Shown here one piece after another: positions 35,921 to 47,598 of a DNA stretch of 64,000 bases. The notes beneath the pieces were generated by a model. That model saw only the letters and a program-made list of their open reading frames with translations. It was not told the origin of the DNA and did no database searches. Position numbers and translations under genes: made by a program. The first letter of the stretch is position 1; each line of letters begins with the position of its first letter. The stretch is from NCBI GenBank assembly GCA_037176705.1, contig JBAWUJ010000095.1, positions 215,594-279,593 of the forward strand. Reading direction: 5' to 3'. Source of the DNA: Molossus alvarezi (lineage: Eukaryota > Chordata > Mammalia > Chiroptera > Molossidae).

Positions 35921-36021
35921 TTTTGTTTAGTGTGGTTCTATTTTTCTTCCCATTTCTACTGCTAATTACAGCAGTCCTTTTAACATTTCTTGCAATGCTG
36001 GTTTGGTGCTAATGTATTCCC

Positions 36022-36849
36022 TTAGCCTTTTTTTTTGTCTGGGAAGCTCTTTATTTGATCTTCTATTTTGAATGATAGCCTTGCTGGGTAGAGTAGTCTT
36101 GGATTCAGATTCTTGTTTTTCATGACTTTGATTACTTCATGCCATTCTCTTCTGGCCTGTAGTGTTTCTTGTGAGAAGTCAGCTGAGAGCCTTATGGGGT
36201 TCCCTTTGTAGGTAACCTGTTGCTTATCTCTTGCTGCTTTTAGGATTCTCTCTTTGTCTTTAATTTGTGGCATTTTAATTACTATGTGTCTTGGTGTGGG
36301 CCTGTTTAGGTTCTTCTTACTTGGAACTCTCTGTGCTTCTTGAACTTGAATGCCTTCTTCCTTCACCAAATTAGGGAAGTTTTCTCTCACTATTTTTTTG
36401 AATATATTCTCTATCCCTTGCTCCTTTTCTTCTTCTTCGGGGACTCCTATGATGCGAATATTATTACGTTTCCAGTTGTCCCATAGTTCTCTTAAGCTGT
36501 CTTCCTGTTTTTTAATAGTTTTTTCCTTTTGTTTTTCTGATTGGTTGATTTTTTCTACCCTGTCTTCTAATTCACTGATCTGGTCCTCAGCTTCCCCTAC
36601 TCTGCTTTTTAAACCTTCCAATGTGTTTTTCATTTCGGATATGTCATTTTTTATCTCTTCTTGTTGGTTTTTAATTTCCAATTGGCTTGTTTACAGTGTC
36701 TCTATGTCCTTACTCATGCTGTTCAGCTTCCTCAAGATCATGGCTCTGAATTCTAGCTCTGTTAACATGCCTAATTGCTCCACATTGATCTCATCTTTGG
36801 TGGAGGTGTCTTGCTCTTTCATTTGGCTTCTGTTTCTGTGTTTCACCAT
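36022..36849 (-). pseudogene. L1 ORF1: L1 ORF1, copy 2, one in-frame TAA
   Basis: Same as copy 1. TAA is at codon 53 (36691-36693), followed in frame by the coiled coil, RNA-recognition fold and C-terminal domain, with early termination in a nine-A run. The protein text after the stop is identical to copy 1. Confidence 0.93.
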
Positions 36850-37734
36850 TTTGGCTATCACTGTGGGCTTTGGAGCCTGTCAAGTTCTCCCTGTGGGTGT
36901 TGGTGTTCGCTGTTTGTGGCTCCCTCTCCTGTGTTTAGATGAGCGAAGGAGGACCCACGTTGAACACCACTGTCAAGTCTTACTTTCCTGGTTAAAGTTG
37001 CCAGCCCAGGAAACGTACTGTTATCCTCTAGCTTTTTGCCTGGAGGCTAGCAGTCTAGGTTAATTGATGAGTTTTGGGTTGTCAGTTGATTGAAAAACTC
37101 CCTCTGGTGCTCAGCCAAGGGGCTTTCACGAGGGTGGGACAGATGCTGGTTGTTAGTGAGCCTCAATTAGCACTTCAATGGCCCACAGGCTGGGGTTGGA
37201 TCTCCGAGGGAGGGGCTGCTGCCTCTCCTCAGAGCTCTGGGAAGGAGCAATGTGGCCACCTTCCTGAGTGGCTGCACTCAGCCAAAGCTCTGAGCGCCCT
37301 CCAAACCCCGAGTGTCCCGACACAGTTCCAGTTCAGTCCGCCCTCCCTCCGCTGGAGCCCAAGGTGAGTGGCTGTGGCTGTTTCAGCCTCTGTCCCGGGT
37401 GCGCTGTTGGGCAGCCTGGGAGTGTAACCCGAGGGCGCCGCTCCCAGCTAAGGCTGCTGCCGAGCTGCCGACCGTGGGCTCCCAGCCCCTTCTCGCGCCT
37501 TCGCAAGCCTACCGGGATGGAATCAGTGTCCCTCGTTGTCTGGTCCTCGCAAGCTGCTTTTCTGTTGGTTTTTCCCGTCGATTTGTCTGTGTTATAGTTG
37601 TAATTCCAGTTTGGTTCTGGGAGACGGTCTGTGTAGCTCCGTTCACTCCGCCGCCATTTTTCGGTTCCTTTGTGATGTGCAAGGTGCTTTCTCCTGCTTA
37701 CATTCCGTTACCGTGGCAACACACTCCTCAGTTG
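36850..37734 (-). promoter_or_regulatory. L1 copy 2 5' UTR with YY1-like and RFX-like sites
   Basis: CpG-rich 5' UTR as in copy 1. The YY1-like AAAATGGCGGC (minus) is at 37650-37660 and the X-box-like palindrome at 37707-37720. Confidence 0.8.
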
Positions 37735-37739
37735 TAGTT

Positions 37740-37852
37740 TGTACCCGGCCCAGGTTGGGTTGTGCAGGTGGCAGCCACTCAATGTGTCCCTTTCATGTCG
37801 ATGTTTCTCTCTTTCTCCCCCTTTTTCTCCCTTCCTCTCTATTCTATCTGAG
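37740..37852 (+). mobile_element. VES SINE fragment inside L1 copy 2 5' extension
   Basis: Same fragment as in copy 1, with CCCGGCCC at 37744-37751 where copy 1 has CCCAGCCC. This is a CpG-to-CpA change, so the copy 2 base is probably ancestral. Copy 3 agrees with copy 2. Confidence 0.7.
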
Positions 37853-37970
37853 TTACAACTTCCTCCTTTGTAAAATGGAAATGATACCACCACTGAGATT
37901 GCTGGTTCCCGCAAGACGCCCAGCTCCGTTCCGCACCTCGCGAACCCTACGCGCCACAAATTCAAATATC
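37852..37970. other. MIR-like and CpG-rich remainder of L1 copy 2 5' extension
   Basis: MIR-like stretch (about 37852-37904, plus strand) and CpG-rich leader (37905-37970), as in copy 1. No difference between the two copies was noticed here. Confidence 0.45.
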
Positions 37971-37987
37971 AAGAAATGTCCATTTGT
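37971..37987 (+). repeat. Target-site duplication, right copy, L1 copy 2
   Basis: Perfect 17-bp repeat of 31811-31827. Confidence 0.95.
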
Positions 37988-39758
37988 AAACGTGTAATCA
38001 CACTTAAACTTGGCAGTGTAAGTTTCTTACTCTTGTTCCAGACAAGGAGACACAAGACTTGCTGGTGCAGTCTTGGATATACTGAATTATGGGCAAACCT
38101 CTGTGAGAGCCAGGGGCCACATACACTCAGTGGCATGTTTTTCCCTGGGAAGTTAAGTACCTTTGCAGGGAAAGTGTGAACAAACATGTTCTAGTCAAAC
38201 AACTGTTGGAATGAATGAATATTTCCATTTGGGTTAAGTTAACGCACAGATGTTGAGTAACGTGATCATTTTAACGTTCATTCTCCTCGTTTTATAGGGA
38301 GATCCAGTCATATCATGGAAAGAACAACTAGAACAGAGCACACTTATGTGTAGATCAAAAGTTATCCCTTTTTGTGTTCTGTGTTGTTCATGGTTTCCAA
38401 GATTGGATCGTATTGAAGCCCATTTTTGAAGGCGATACTTGGAAAGAGTTTGGTTTCTGCTGTAGCAGTTGGTTTTACATGATTCTTACTCAGAACAGTG
38501 AACCAACGTATGGCCAAGACTGAAGCAATGGAAAGACTGATAACTACTGGTGTCACACATGTGCATTCTTGACGCAGTGAAAGTGAACACATCTAAAGTG
38601 ATGTAGTTGAAACATTGGTTGTCTCCATGCAAGGAGTAAATCCATGAATTGGAAGACACTGACAACACCAAGGGTTTTTCACATTGAACATCTCTGTGAA
38701 GGAGAACAAGAGGAGTGTTCTAGAGAAAATGCACTTGTGCAGTGGACCTGGGTATCCATTTCAATGACTTACACACTAACTATGCCCGGTGTGCAGGGCA
38801 TACTTTACATTGGAGTGTTAAACAGTGTTGTAAGTAAATGCAGGTGTCTGCCTTCTTTCCTATGTGACCAGGAAAGTCAACCTATACTAGTTGATGAGGC
38901 AGCCTTTCAACATACTCCCTTTTAGCCCTGCATATGTGTTGTTTGCCTGGAAGTGTCTATGAGTCATCTTGATATCCAACAAAGGCTGGGCTGCAGAAAT
39001 CAAACACATTGGTTAGGGCAATGTTCAGGTCATGCAAATCTACACCCTATTCAGTTCTACACACATTCTTTAAAGTTGTTACGAATGAATCAGTGTCATT
39101 CTTGGATCCATCATACATTTCACGGTTTGTACCGATTTCCTCAAAAAACATAAGGAGTAGATACCTGTTTTCTCCTGAGAATTCAAAGTAAACGCTTTCC
39201 ATCATTGTGAAATGCTGGAATTGTACCTTGTTCATGAATGGAATCTCCTGAACCTATCTTTCTAATTCCCTGTGACGAATTCAGCCTATTTCTTGATAAC
39301 TGACAAGTACTCAATCCCTTTATTCCAGCCATTAGAACCAAAAGGTGATCAATTTAAAAGAGGGAGTGTCAGTCTTTGAACAATGGACATGGATTCACTT
39401 GTTTAAAGACTATTTCCCCGAAGCACCTATGGGAATACCCTGGCATAGTCAAAAGTGTTCATGACTGGTGTTCTTTCTGTGCAGAACAATATAATAACGT
39501 TCAGTTCAAGAGCAGAATGGATCCCTTAATACGGTTGCAGTGTCCAATTGAGTGTTTAGTGGCTCTCTGTTCAAAGAACTGTGTTCCAATAGACAACCTT
39601 CTTCAAATAATGTCCAAATATTGAGAAAAAGATTCTAGGGCTATACCCGCTTCACCCGAAATGGAACCACCACTGATGTACTGTTTTTCAGATTACGTGT
39701 TCTTAGTACAGTTGTGGAAAGTATTGATGTAAGGAAATGTGGCAACCTGACTTTTGAT

Positions 39759-41718
39759 AGGTCCTTAGACATACATTTCACTCTACTTTCTTTGTAGGAG
39801 AGTGTATACAACCATACCTATTCCAAATGCACTGTGTTAGAACTCTTCACTTCAGTGGCACAAAAGACACTTCCATGAAGCCTAGAGCGTGAGGACCTTC
39901 AAAGCATATATTGTTTTGGTTAAGTGTTTAAGAAATGTCCTTTTGTAAAGGTGTAATCACACTTAAACTTCGCAGTGTAAGTTTTTTTCTCTTGTTCCAG
40001 ACAAAGAGACACAAGACTTGCTGGTGCAGTCTTGGATATCCTGAATTATGGGCAAAACTCTGTGAGAGCCAGGGGCCACATTCACTCAGTGGCATGTTTT
40101 TCCCTGCGAAATTAAGTACCTTTGCAGGGAAACTGTGAACAAACATGTCCTAGTCAAACAACTGTGGGAATGAATGAATATTTCCATTTGGGTTAAGTTA
40201 ATGCACAGATCTTGAGTAACATGAACACTTTAACGTTCATTCTCCTCGTTTTATAGGGAGATCCAGTCATATCATGGAAAGAACAACTAGGACAGAGCCC
40301 ACTTATGTGTAGATCAAAAGTTATCCCTTTTTGTGTTCTGTGTTGTTCATGGTTTCCAAGATTGGATCGTTTTGAAGCCCATTTTTGAAGGCGATACTTG
40401 GAAAAAGTTTGGTTTCTGCTGTAGCAGTTGGTTTTACTTGATTCTTACTCACAACAGTGAACCAACGTATTGCCAAGACTGAATCAATGGAAAGACTGAT
40501 AACTACTGGTGTCACACATGTGCATTCTTGACGCAGTGAAAGTGAACACATCTAAAGTGATGTAGTTGAAACATTGGTTGTCTCCATGCAAGGAGTAAAT
40601 CCATGAATTGGAAGACACTGACAATACCAAGGGTTTTTCACATTGAACATCTCTGGGAAGGAGAACAAGAGGAGTGTTCTAGAGAAAATGCACTTGTGCA
40701 GTGGACCTGGGTATCCATTTCAATGACTTACACACTAACTATGCCCGGTGTGCAGGGCATACTTTACATTGGAGTGTTAAACAGTGTTGTAAGTAAATGC
40801 AGGTGTCTGCCTTCTTTCCTATGTGACCAGGAAAGTCAACCTGTACTAGTTGATGAGGCAGCCTTTCAACATACTACCTTTTAGCCCTGCATATGTGTTG
40901 TTTGCCTGGAAGTGTCTATGAGTCATCTTGATATCCAACAAAGGCTGGGCTGCAGAAATCAAACACATTGGTTAGGGCAATGTTCAGGTCATGCAAATCT
41001 ACACCCTATTCAGTTCTACACACATTCTTTAAAGTTGTTACCGAATGAATCAGTGTCATTCTTGGATCCATCATACATTTCACGGTTTGTACCGATTTCC
41101 TCAAAAAACATAAAGAGTAGATACCTGTTTTCTCCTGAGAATTCAAAGTAAACGCTTTCCATCATTGTGAAATGCTGGAATTGTACCTTGTTCATGAATG
41201 GAATCTCCTGAACCTATCTTTCTAATTCCCTGTGACGAATTCAGCCTATTTTTTGATAACTGACAAGTACTCAATCCCTTTATTCCAGCCATTAGAACCA
41301 AAAGGTGATCAATTTAAAAGAGGGAGTGTCAGTCTTTGAACAATGGACATGGATTCACTTGTTTCAAGACTATTTCCCCGAAGCACCTATGGGAATACCC
41401 TGGCATAGTCAAAAGTGTTCATGACTGGTGTTCTTTCTGTGCAGAACAATATAATAACGTTCAGTTCAAGAGCAGAATGGATCCCTTAATACGGTTGCAG
41501 TGTCCAATTGAGTGTTTAGTGGCTCTCTGTTCAAAGAACTGTGTTCCAATAGACAACCTTCTTCAAATAATGTCCAAATATTGAGAAAAAGATTCTAGGG
41601 CTATACCCGCTTCACACGAAATGGAACCACCACTGATGTACTGTTTTTCAGATTACGTGTTCTTAGTACAGTTGTGGAAAGTATTGATGTAAGGAAATGT
41701 GGCAACCTGACTTTTGAT
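39759..41718 (+). repeat. Satellite monomer 15
   Basis: Complete 1,960-bp B-family monomer. It starts with the rare set shared with monomer 11 (CATACATTTC, TTTCTTTGTAGG, AAAGACAC, GGACCTTCAA). Private bases include CCCTGCGAAATTAAG near 40084 (next to the hairpin stem), CATGTCCTAG near 40144, CGTTTTGAAG near 40369 and CATAAAGAGTAG near 41109. It shares ACAATACC and CTCTGGGAAG with monomer 17. Confidence 0.97.
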
Positions 41719-43678
41719 AGGTCCTTAGACATACTTTTCACTCTACTTTGTTTGTAGGAGAGTGTATACAACCATACCTATTCCAAATGCACTGTGTTAG
41801 AACTCTTCACTTCAGTGGCACAAAAGTCACTTCCATGAAGCCTAGAGCGTGAGGACCCTCAAAGCATATATTGTTTTGGTTAAGTGTTTAAGAAATGTCC
41901 TTTTGTAAAGGTGTAATCACACTTAAACTTCGCAGTGTAAGTTTTTTTCTCTTGTTCCAGACAAAGGGACACAAGACTGGCTGGTGCAGTCTTGGATATC
42001 CTGAATTATGGGCAAAACTCTGTGAGAGCCAGGGGCCACATTCACTCAGTGGCATGTTTTTCCCTGGGAAGTTAAGTACCTTTGCAGGGAAACTGTGAAC
42101 AAACATGTTCTAGTCAAACAACTGTGGGAATGAATGAATATTTCCATTTGGGTTAAGTTAATGCACAGATCTTGAGTAACATGAACACTTTAACGTTCAT
42201 TCTCCTCGTTTTATAGGGAGATCCAGTCATATCATGGAAGAGCAACTAGGACAGAGCACACTTATGTGTAGAATCAAAAGTTATCCCTTTTTGTGTTCTG
42301 TGTTGTTCATGGTTTCCAAGATTGGATCGTATTGAAGCCCATTTTTGAAGGCGATACTTGGAAAAAGTTTGGTTTCTGCTGTAGCAGTTGGTTTTACTTG
42401 ATTCTTACTCACAACAGTGAACCAACGTATTGCCAAGACTGAATCAATGGAAAGACTGATAACTACTGGTGTCACACATGTGCATTCTTGACGCAGTGAA
42501 AGTGAACACATCTAAAGTGATGTAGTTGAAACATTGGTTGTCTCCATGCAAGGAGTAAATCCATGAATTGGAAGACACTGACAACACCAAGGGTTTTTCA
42601 CATTGAACATCTCTGTGAAGGAGAACAAGAGGAGTGTTCTAGAGAAAATGCACTTGTGCAGTGGACCTGGGTATCCATTTCAATGACTTACACACTAACT
42701 ATGCCCGGTGTGCAGGGCATACTTTACATTGGAGTGTTAAACAGTGTTGTAAGTAAATGCAGGTGTCTGCCTTCTTTCCTATGTGACCAGGAAAGTCAAC
42801 CTGTACTAGTTGATGAGGCAGCCTTTCAACATACTACCTTTTAGCCCTGCATATGTGTTGTTTGCCTGGAAGTGTCTATGAGTCATCTTGATATCCAACA
42901 AAGGCTGGGCTGCAGAAATCAAACACATTGGTTAGGCCAATGTTCAGGTCATGCAAATCTACACCCTATTCAGTTCTACACACATTCTTTAAAGTTGTTA
43001 CCGAATGAATCAGTGTCATTCTTGGATCCATCATACATTTCACGGTTTGTACCGATTTCCTCAAAAAACATAAGGAGTAGATACCTGTTTTCTCCTGAGA
43101 ATTCAAAGTAAACGCTTTCCATCATTGTGAAATGCTGGAATTGTACCTTGTTCATGAATGGAATCTCCTGAACCTATCTTTCTAATTCCCTGTGACGAAT
43201 TCAGCCTATTTTTTGATAACTGACAAGTACTCAATCCCTTTATTCCAGCCATTAGAACCAAAAGGTGATCAATTTAAAAGAGGGAGTGTCAGTCTTTGAA
43301 CAATGGACATGGATTCACTTGTTTCAAGACTATTTCCCCGAAGCACCTATGGGAATACCCTGGCATAGTCAAAAGTGTTCATGACTGGTGTTCTTTCTGT
43401 GCAGAACAATATAATAACGTTCAGTTCAAGAGCAGAATGGATCCCTTAATACGGTTGCAGTGTCCAATTGAGTGTTTAGTGGCTCTCTGTTCAAAGAACT
43501 GTGTTCCAATAGACAACCTTCTTCAAATAATGTCCAAATATTGAGAAAAGGATTCTAGGGCTATACCCGCTTCACACGAAATGGAACCACCACTGATGTA
43601 CTGTTTTTCAGATTACGTGTTCTTAGTACAGTTGTGGAAAGTATTGATGTAAGGAAATGTGGCAACCTGACTTTTGAT
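41719..43678 (+). repeat. Satellite monomer 16
   Basis: Complete 1,960-bp B-family monomer, very close to monomer 11 (AAAGGGACAC, GAAGAGCAAC, TTAGGCCAATG). GAGAAAAGGATTC near 43543 is private. Confidence 0.97.
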
Positions 43679-45638
43679 AGGTCCTTAGACATACTTTTCA
43701 CTCTACTTTGTTTGTAGGAGAGTGTATACAACCATACCTATTCCAAATGCACTGTGTTAGAACTCTTCACTTCAGTGGCACAAAAGTCACTTCCATGAAG
43801 CCTAGAGCGTGAGGACCCTCAAAGCATATATTGTTTTGGTTAAGTGTTTAAGAAATGTCCTTTTGTAAAGGTGTAATCACACTTAAACTTCGCAGTGTAA
43901 GTTTTTTTCTCTTGTTCCAGACAAAGGGACACAAGACTGGCTGGTGCAGTCTTGGATATCCTGAATTATGGGCAAAACTCTGTGAGAGCCAGGGGCCACA
44001 TTCACTCAGTGGCATGTTTTTCCCTGGGAAGTTAAGTACCTTTGCAGGGAAACTGTGAACAAACATGTTCTAGTCAAACAACTGTGGGAATGAATGAATA
44101 TTTCCATTTGGGTTAAGTTAATGCACAGATCTTGAGTAACATGAACACTTTAACGTTCATTCTCCTCGTTTTATAGGGAGATCCAGTCATATCATTGAAG
44201 ACCAACTAGGACAGAGCACACTTATGTGTAGAATCTAAAGTTATCCCTTTTTGTGTTCTGTGTTGTTCATGGTTTCCAAGATTGGATCGTATTGAAGCCC
44301 ATTTTTGAAGGCGATACTTGGAAAAAGTTTGGTTTCTGCTGTAGCAGTTGGTTTTACTTGATTCTTACTCACAACAGTGAACCAACGTATTGCCAAGACT
44401 GAATCAATGGAAAGACTGATAACTACTGGTGTCACACATGTGCATTCTTGACGCAGTGAAAGTGAACACATCTAAAGTGATGTAGTTGAAACATTGGTTG
44501 TCTCCATGCAAGGAGTAAATCCATGAATTGGAAGACACTGACAATACCAAGGGTTTTTCACATTGAACATCTCTGGGAAGGAGAACAAGAGGAGTGTTCT
44601 AGAGAAAATGCACTTGTGCAGTGGACCTGGGTATCCATTTCAATGACTTACACACTAACTATGCCCGGTGTGCAGGGCATACTTTACATTGGAGTGTTAA
44701 ACAGTGTTGTAAGTAAATGCAGGTGTCTGCCTTCTTTCCTATGTGACCAGGAAAGTCAACCTGTACTAGTTGATGAGGCAGCCTTTCAACATACTACCTT
44801 TTAGCCCTGCATATGTGTTGTTTGCCTGGAAGTGTCTATGAGTCATCTTGATATCCAACAAAGGCTGGGCTGCAGAAATCAAACACATTGGTTAGGGCAA
44901 TGTTCAGGTCATGCAAATCTACACCCTATTCAGTTCTACACACATTCTTTAAAGTTGTTACCGAATGAATCAGTGTCATTCTTGGATCCATCATACATTT
45001 CACGGTTTGTACCGATTTCCTCAAAAAACATAAGGAGTAGATACCTGTTTTCTCCTGAGAATTCAAAGTAAACGCTTTCCATCATTGTGAAATGCTGGAA
45101 TTGTACCTTGTTCATGAATGGAATCTCCTGAACCTATCTTTCTAATTCCCTGTGACGAATTCAGCCTATTTTTTGATAACTGACAAGTACTCAATCCCTT
45201 TATTCCAGCCATTAGAACCAAAAGGTGATCAATTTAAAAGAGGGAGTGTCAGTCTTTGAACAATGGACATGGATTCACTTGTTTCAAGACTATTTCCCCG
45301 AAGCACCTATGGGAATACCCTGGCATAGTCAAAAGTGTTCATGACTGGTGTTCTTTCTGTGCAGAACAATATAATAACGTTCAGTTCAAGAGCAGAATGG
45401 ATCCCTTAATACGGTTGCAGTGTCCAATTGAGTGGTTAGTGGCTCTCTGTTCAAAGAACTGTGTTCCAATAGACAACCTTCTTCAAATAATGTCCAAATA
45501 TTGAGAAAAAGATTCTAGGGCTATACCCGCTTCACACGAAATGGAACCACCACTGATGTACTGTTTTTCAGATTACGTGTTCTTAGTACAGTTGTGGAAA
45601 GTATTGATGTAAGGAAATGTGGCAACCTGACTTTTGAT
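43679..45638 (+). repeat. Satellite monomer 17
   Basis: Complete 1,960-bp B-family monomer. It has ACAATACC and CTCTGGGAAG as in monomer 15. Private bases include ATCATTGAAGACC near 44192, GAATCTAAAG near 44231 and GAGTGGTTAG near 45431 (C-to-W in the 82-codon ORF). Confidence 0.97.
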
Positions 45639-47598
45639 AGGTCATTAGACATACTTTTCACTCTACTTTGTTTGTAGGAGATTGTATACAACCATACCTA
45701 TTCCAAATGCACTGTGTTAGAACTCTTCACTTCAGTGGCACAAAAGTCACTTCCATGAAGCCTAGAGCGTGAGGACCCTCAAAGCATATATTGTTTTGGT
45801 TAAGTGTTTAAGAAATGTCCTTTTGTAAAGGTGTAATCACACTTAAACTTCGCAGTGTAAGTTTTTTTCTCTTGTTCCAGACAAAGAGACACAAGACTTG
45901 CTGGTGCAGTCTTGGATATCCTGAATTATGGGCAAAACTCTGTGAGAGCCAGGGGCCACATTCACTCAGTGGCATGTTTTTCCCTGGGAAGTTAAGTACC
46001 TTTGCAGGGAAACTGTGAACAAACATATTCTAGTCAAACAACTGTGGGAATGAATGAATATTTCCATTTGGGTTAAGTTAATGCACAGATCTTGAGTAAC
46101 ATGAACACTTTAACGTTCTTTCTCCTCGTTTTATAGGGAGATCCAGTCATATCATGGAAGAACAACTAGGACAGAGCACACTTATGTGTAGAATCAAAAG
46201 TTATCCCTTTTTGTGTTCTGTGTTGTTCATGGTTTCAAAGATTGGATCGTATAGAAACCCGTTTTTGAAGGCGATACTTGGAAAAAGTTTGGTTTCTGCT
46301 GTAGCAGTTGGTTTTACATGATTCTTACTCAGAACAGTGAACCAACGTATGGCCAAGACTGAATCAATGGAAAGACTGATAACTACTGGAGTCACACTTG
46401 TGCATTCTTGACGCAGTGAAAGTGAACACATCTAAAGTTATGTAGTTGAAACATTGGTTGTCTCCATGCAAGGAGTAAATCCATGAATTGGAAGACACTG
46501 ACAACACCAAGGGTTTTTCACATTGAACATCTCTGTGAAGGAGAACAAGAGGAGTGTTCTAGAGAAAATGCACTTGTGCAGTGGACCTGGGTATCCATTT
46601 CAATGATTTACACACTAACTATGCCCGGTGTGCAGGGCATACTTTACATTGGAGTGTTAAACAGTGTTGTAAGTAAATGCAGGTGTCTGCCTTCTTTCCT
46701 ATGTGACCAGGAAAGTCAACCTGTACTAGTTGATGAGGCAGCCTTTCAACATACTACCTTTTAGCCCTGCATATGTGTTGTTTGCCTGGAAGTGTCTATG
46801 AGTCATCTTGATATCCAACAAAGGCTGGGCTGCAGAAATCAAACACATTGGTTAGGGCAATGTTCAGGTCATGCAAATCTACACCCTATTCAGTTCTACA
46901 CACATTCTTTAAAGTTGTTACCGAATGAATCAGTGTCATTCTTGGATCCATCATACATTTCACGGTTTGTACCGATTTCCTCAAAAAACATAAGGAGTAG
47001 ATACCTGTTTTCTCCTGAGAATTCAAAGTAAACGCTTTCCATCATTGTGAAATGCTGGAATTGTACCTTGTTCATGAATGGAATCTCCTGAACCTATCTT
47101 TCTAATTCCCTGTGACGAATTCAGCCTATTTTTTGATAACTGACAAGTACTCAATCCCTGTATTCCAGCCATTAGAACCAAAAGGTGATCAATTTAAAAG
47201 AGGGAGTGTCAGTCTTTGAACAATGGACATGGATTCACTTGTTTCAAGACTATTTCCCTGAAGCACCTATGGGAATACCCTGGCATAGTCAAAAGTGTTC
47301 ATGACTGGTGTTCTTTCTGTGCAGAACAATATAATAACGTTCAGTTCAAGAGCAGAATGGATCCCTTAATACGGTTGCAGTGTCCAATTGAGTGTTTAGT
47401 GGCTCTCTGTTCAAAGAACTGTGTTCCAATAGACAACCTTCTTCAAATAATGTCCAAATATTGAGAAAAAGATTCTAGGGCTATACCCGCTTCACACGAA
47501 ATGGAACCACCACTGATGTACTGTTTTTCAGATTACGTGTTCTTAGTACAGTTGTGGAAAGTATTGATGTAAGGAAATGTGGCAACCTGACTTTTGAT
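45639..47598 (+). repeat. Satellite monomer 18
   Basis: Complete 1,960-bp B-family monomer with many private bases: AGGTCATTAG, GAGATTGTATAC, GTATAGAAACCC, GGAGTCACACTTG, AAGTTATGTAG, AATGATTTAC and TCCCTGAAGC. It shares AACATATTC and GTTCTTTCTCC with monomer 20 and CCCTGTATTCC with monomers 19 and 20. Confidence 0.97.

Larger units (their letters stand above)
31828..37970 (-). mobile_element. LINE-1 retrotransposon, copy 2 (co-amplified, inactive)
   Basis: 6,143 bp, at the same monomer position and with the same target-site duplication, 5' extension, nonsense codons and tail as copy 1. Only two base differences from copy 1 were noticed. It is a duplicate made by the array, not an independent insertion. 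Confidence 0.97.
27981..39650 (+). repeat. Duplicated 11.67-kb block, copy B (includes L1 copy 2)
   Basis: Copy of 12022-23691 at a constant offset of 15,959 bp, with the two differences given under copy A. To its right the sequence continues as at 25650 onward (offset about 14,000 bp), one monomer out of register with the block. That is the signature of unequal exchange at the block edge. Confidence 0.9.
31640..39758 (+). repeat. Satellite monomer 14, interrupted by L1 copy 2
   Basis: Split monomer of 8,119 bp, duplicate of monomer 9 up to 39650. It carries the same L1-flank variants and the same 1-bp deletion (TTACGAATG near 39079). From 39651 it changes to the CTTCACCCG...CTGTTTTTCAG tail of monomer 10. 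Confidence 0.97.
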
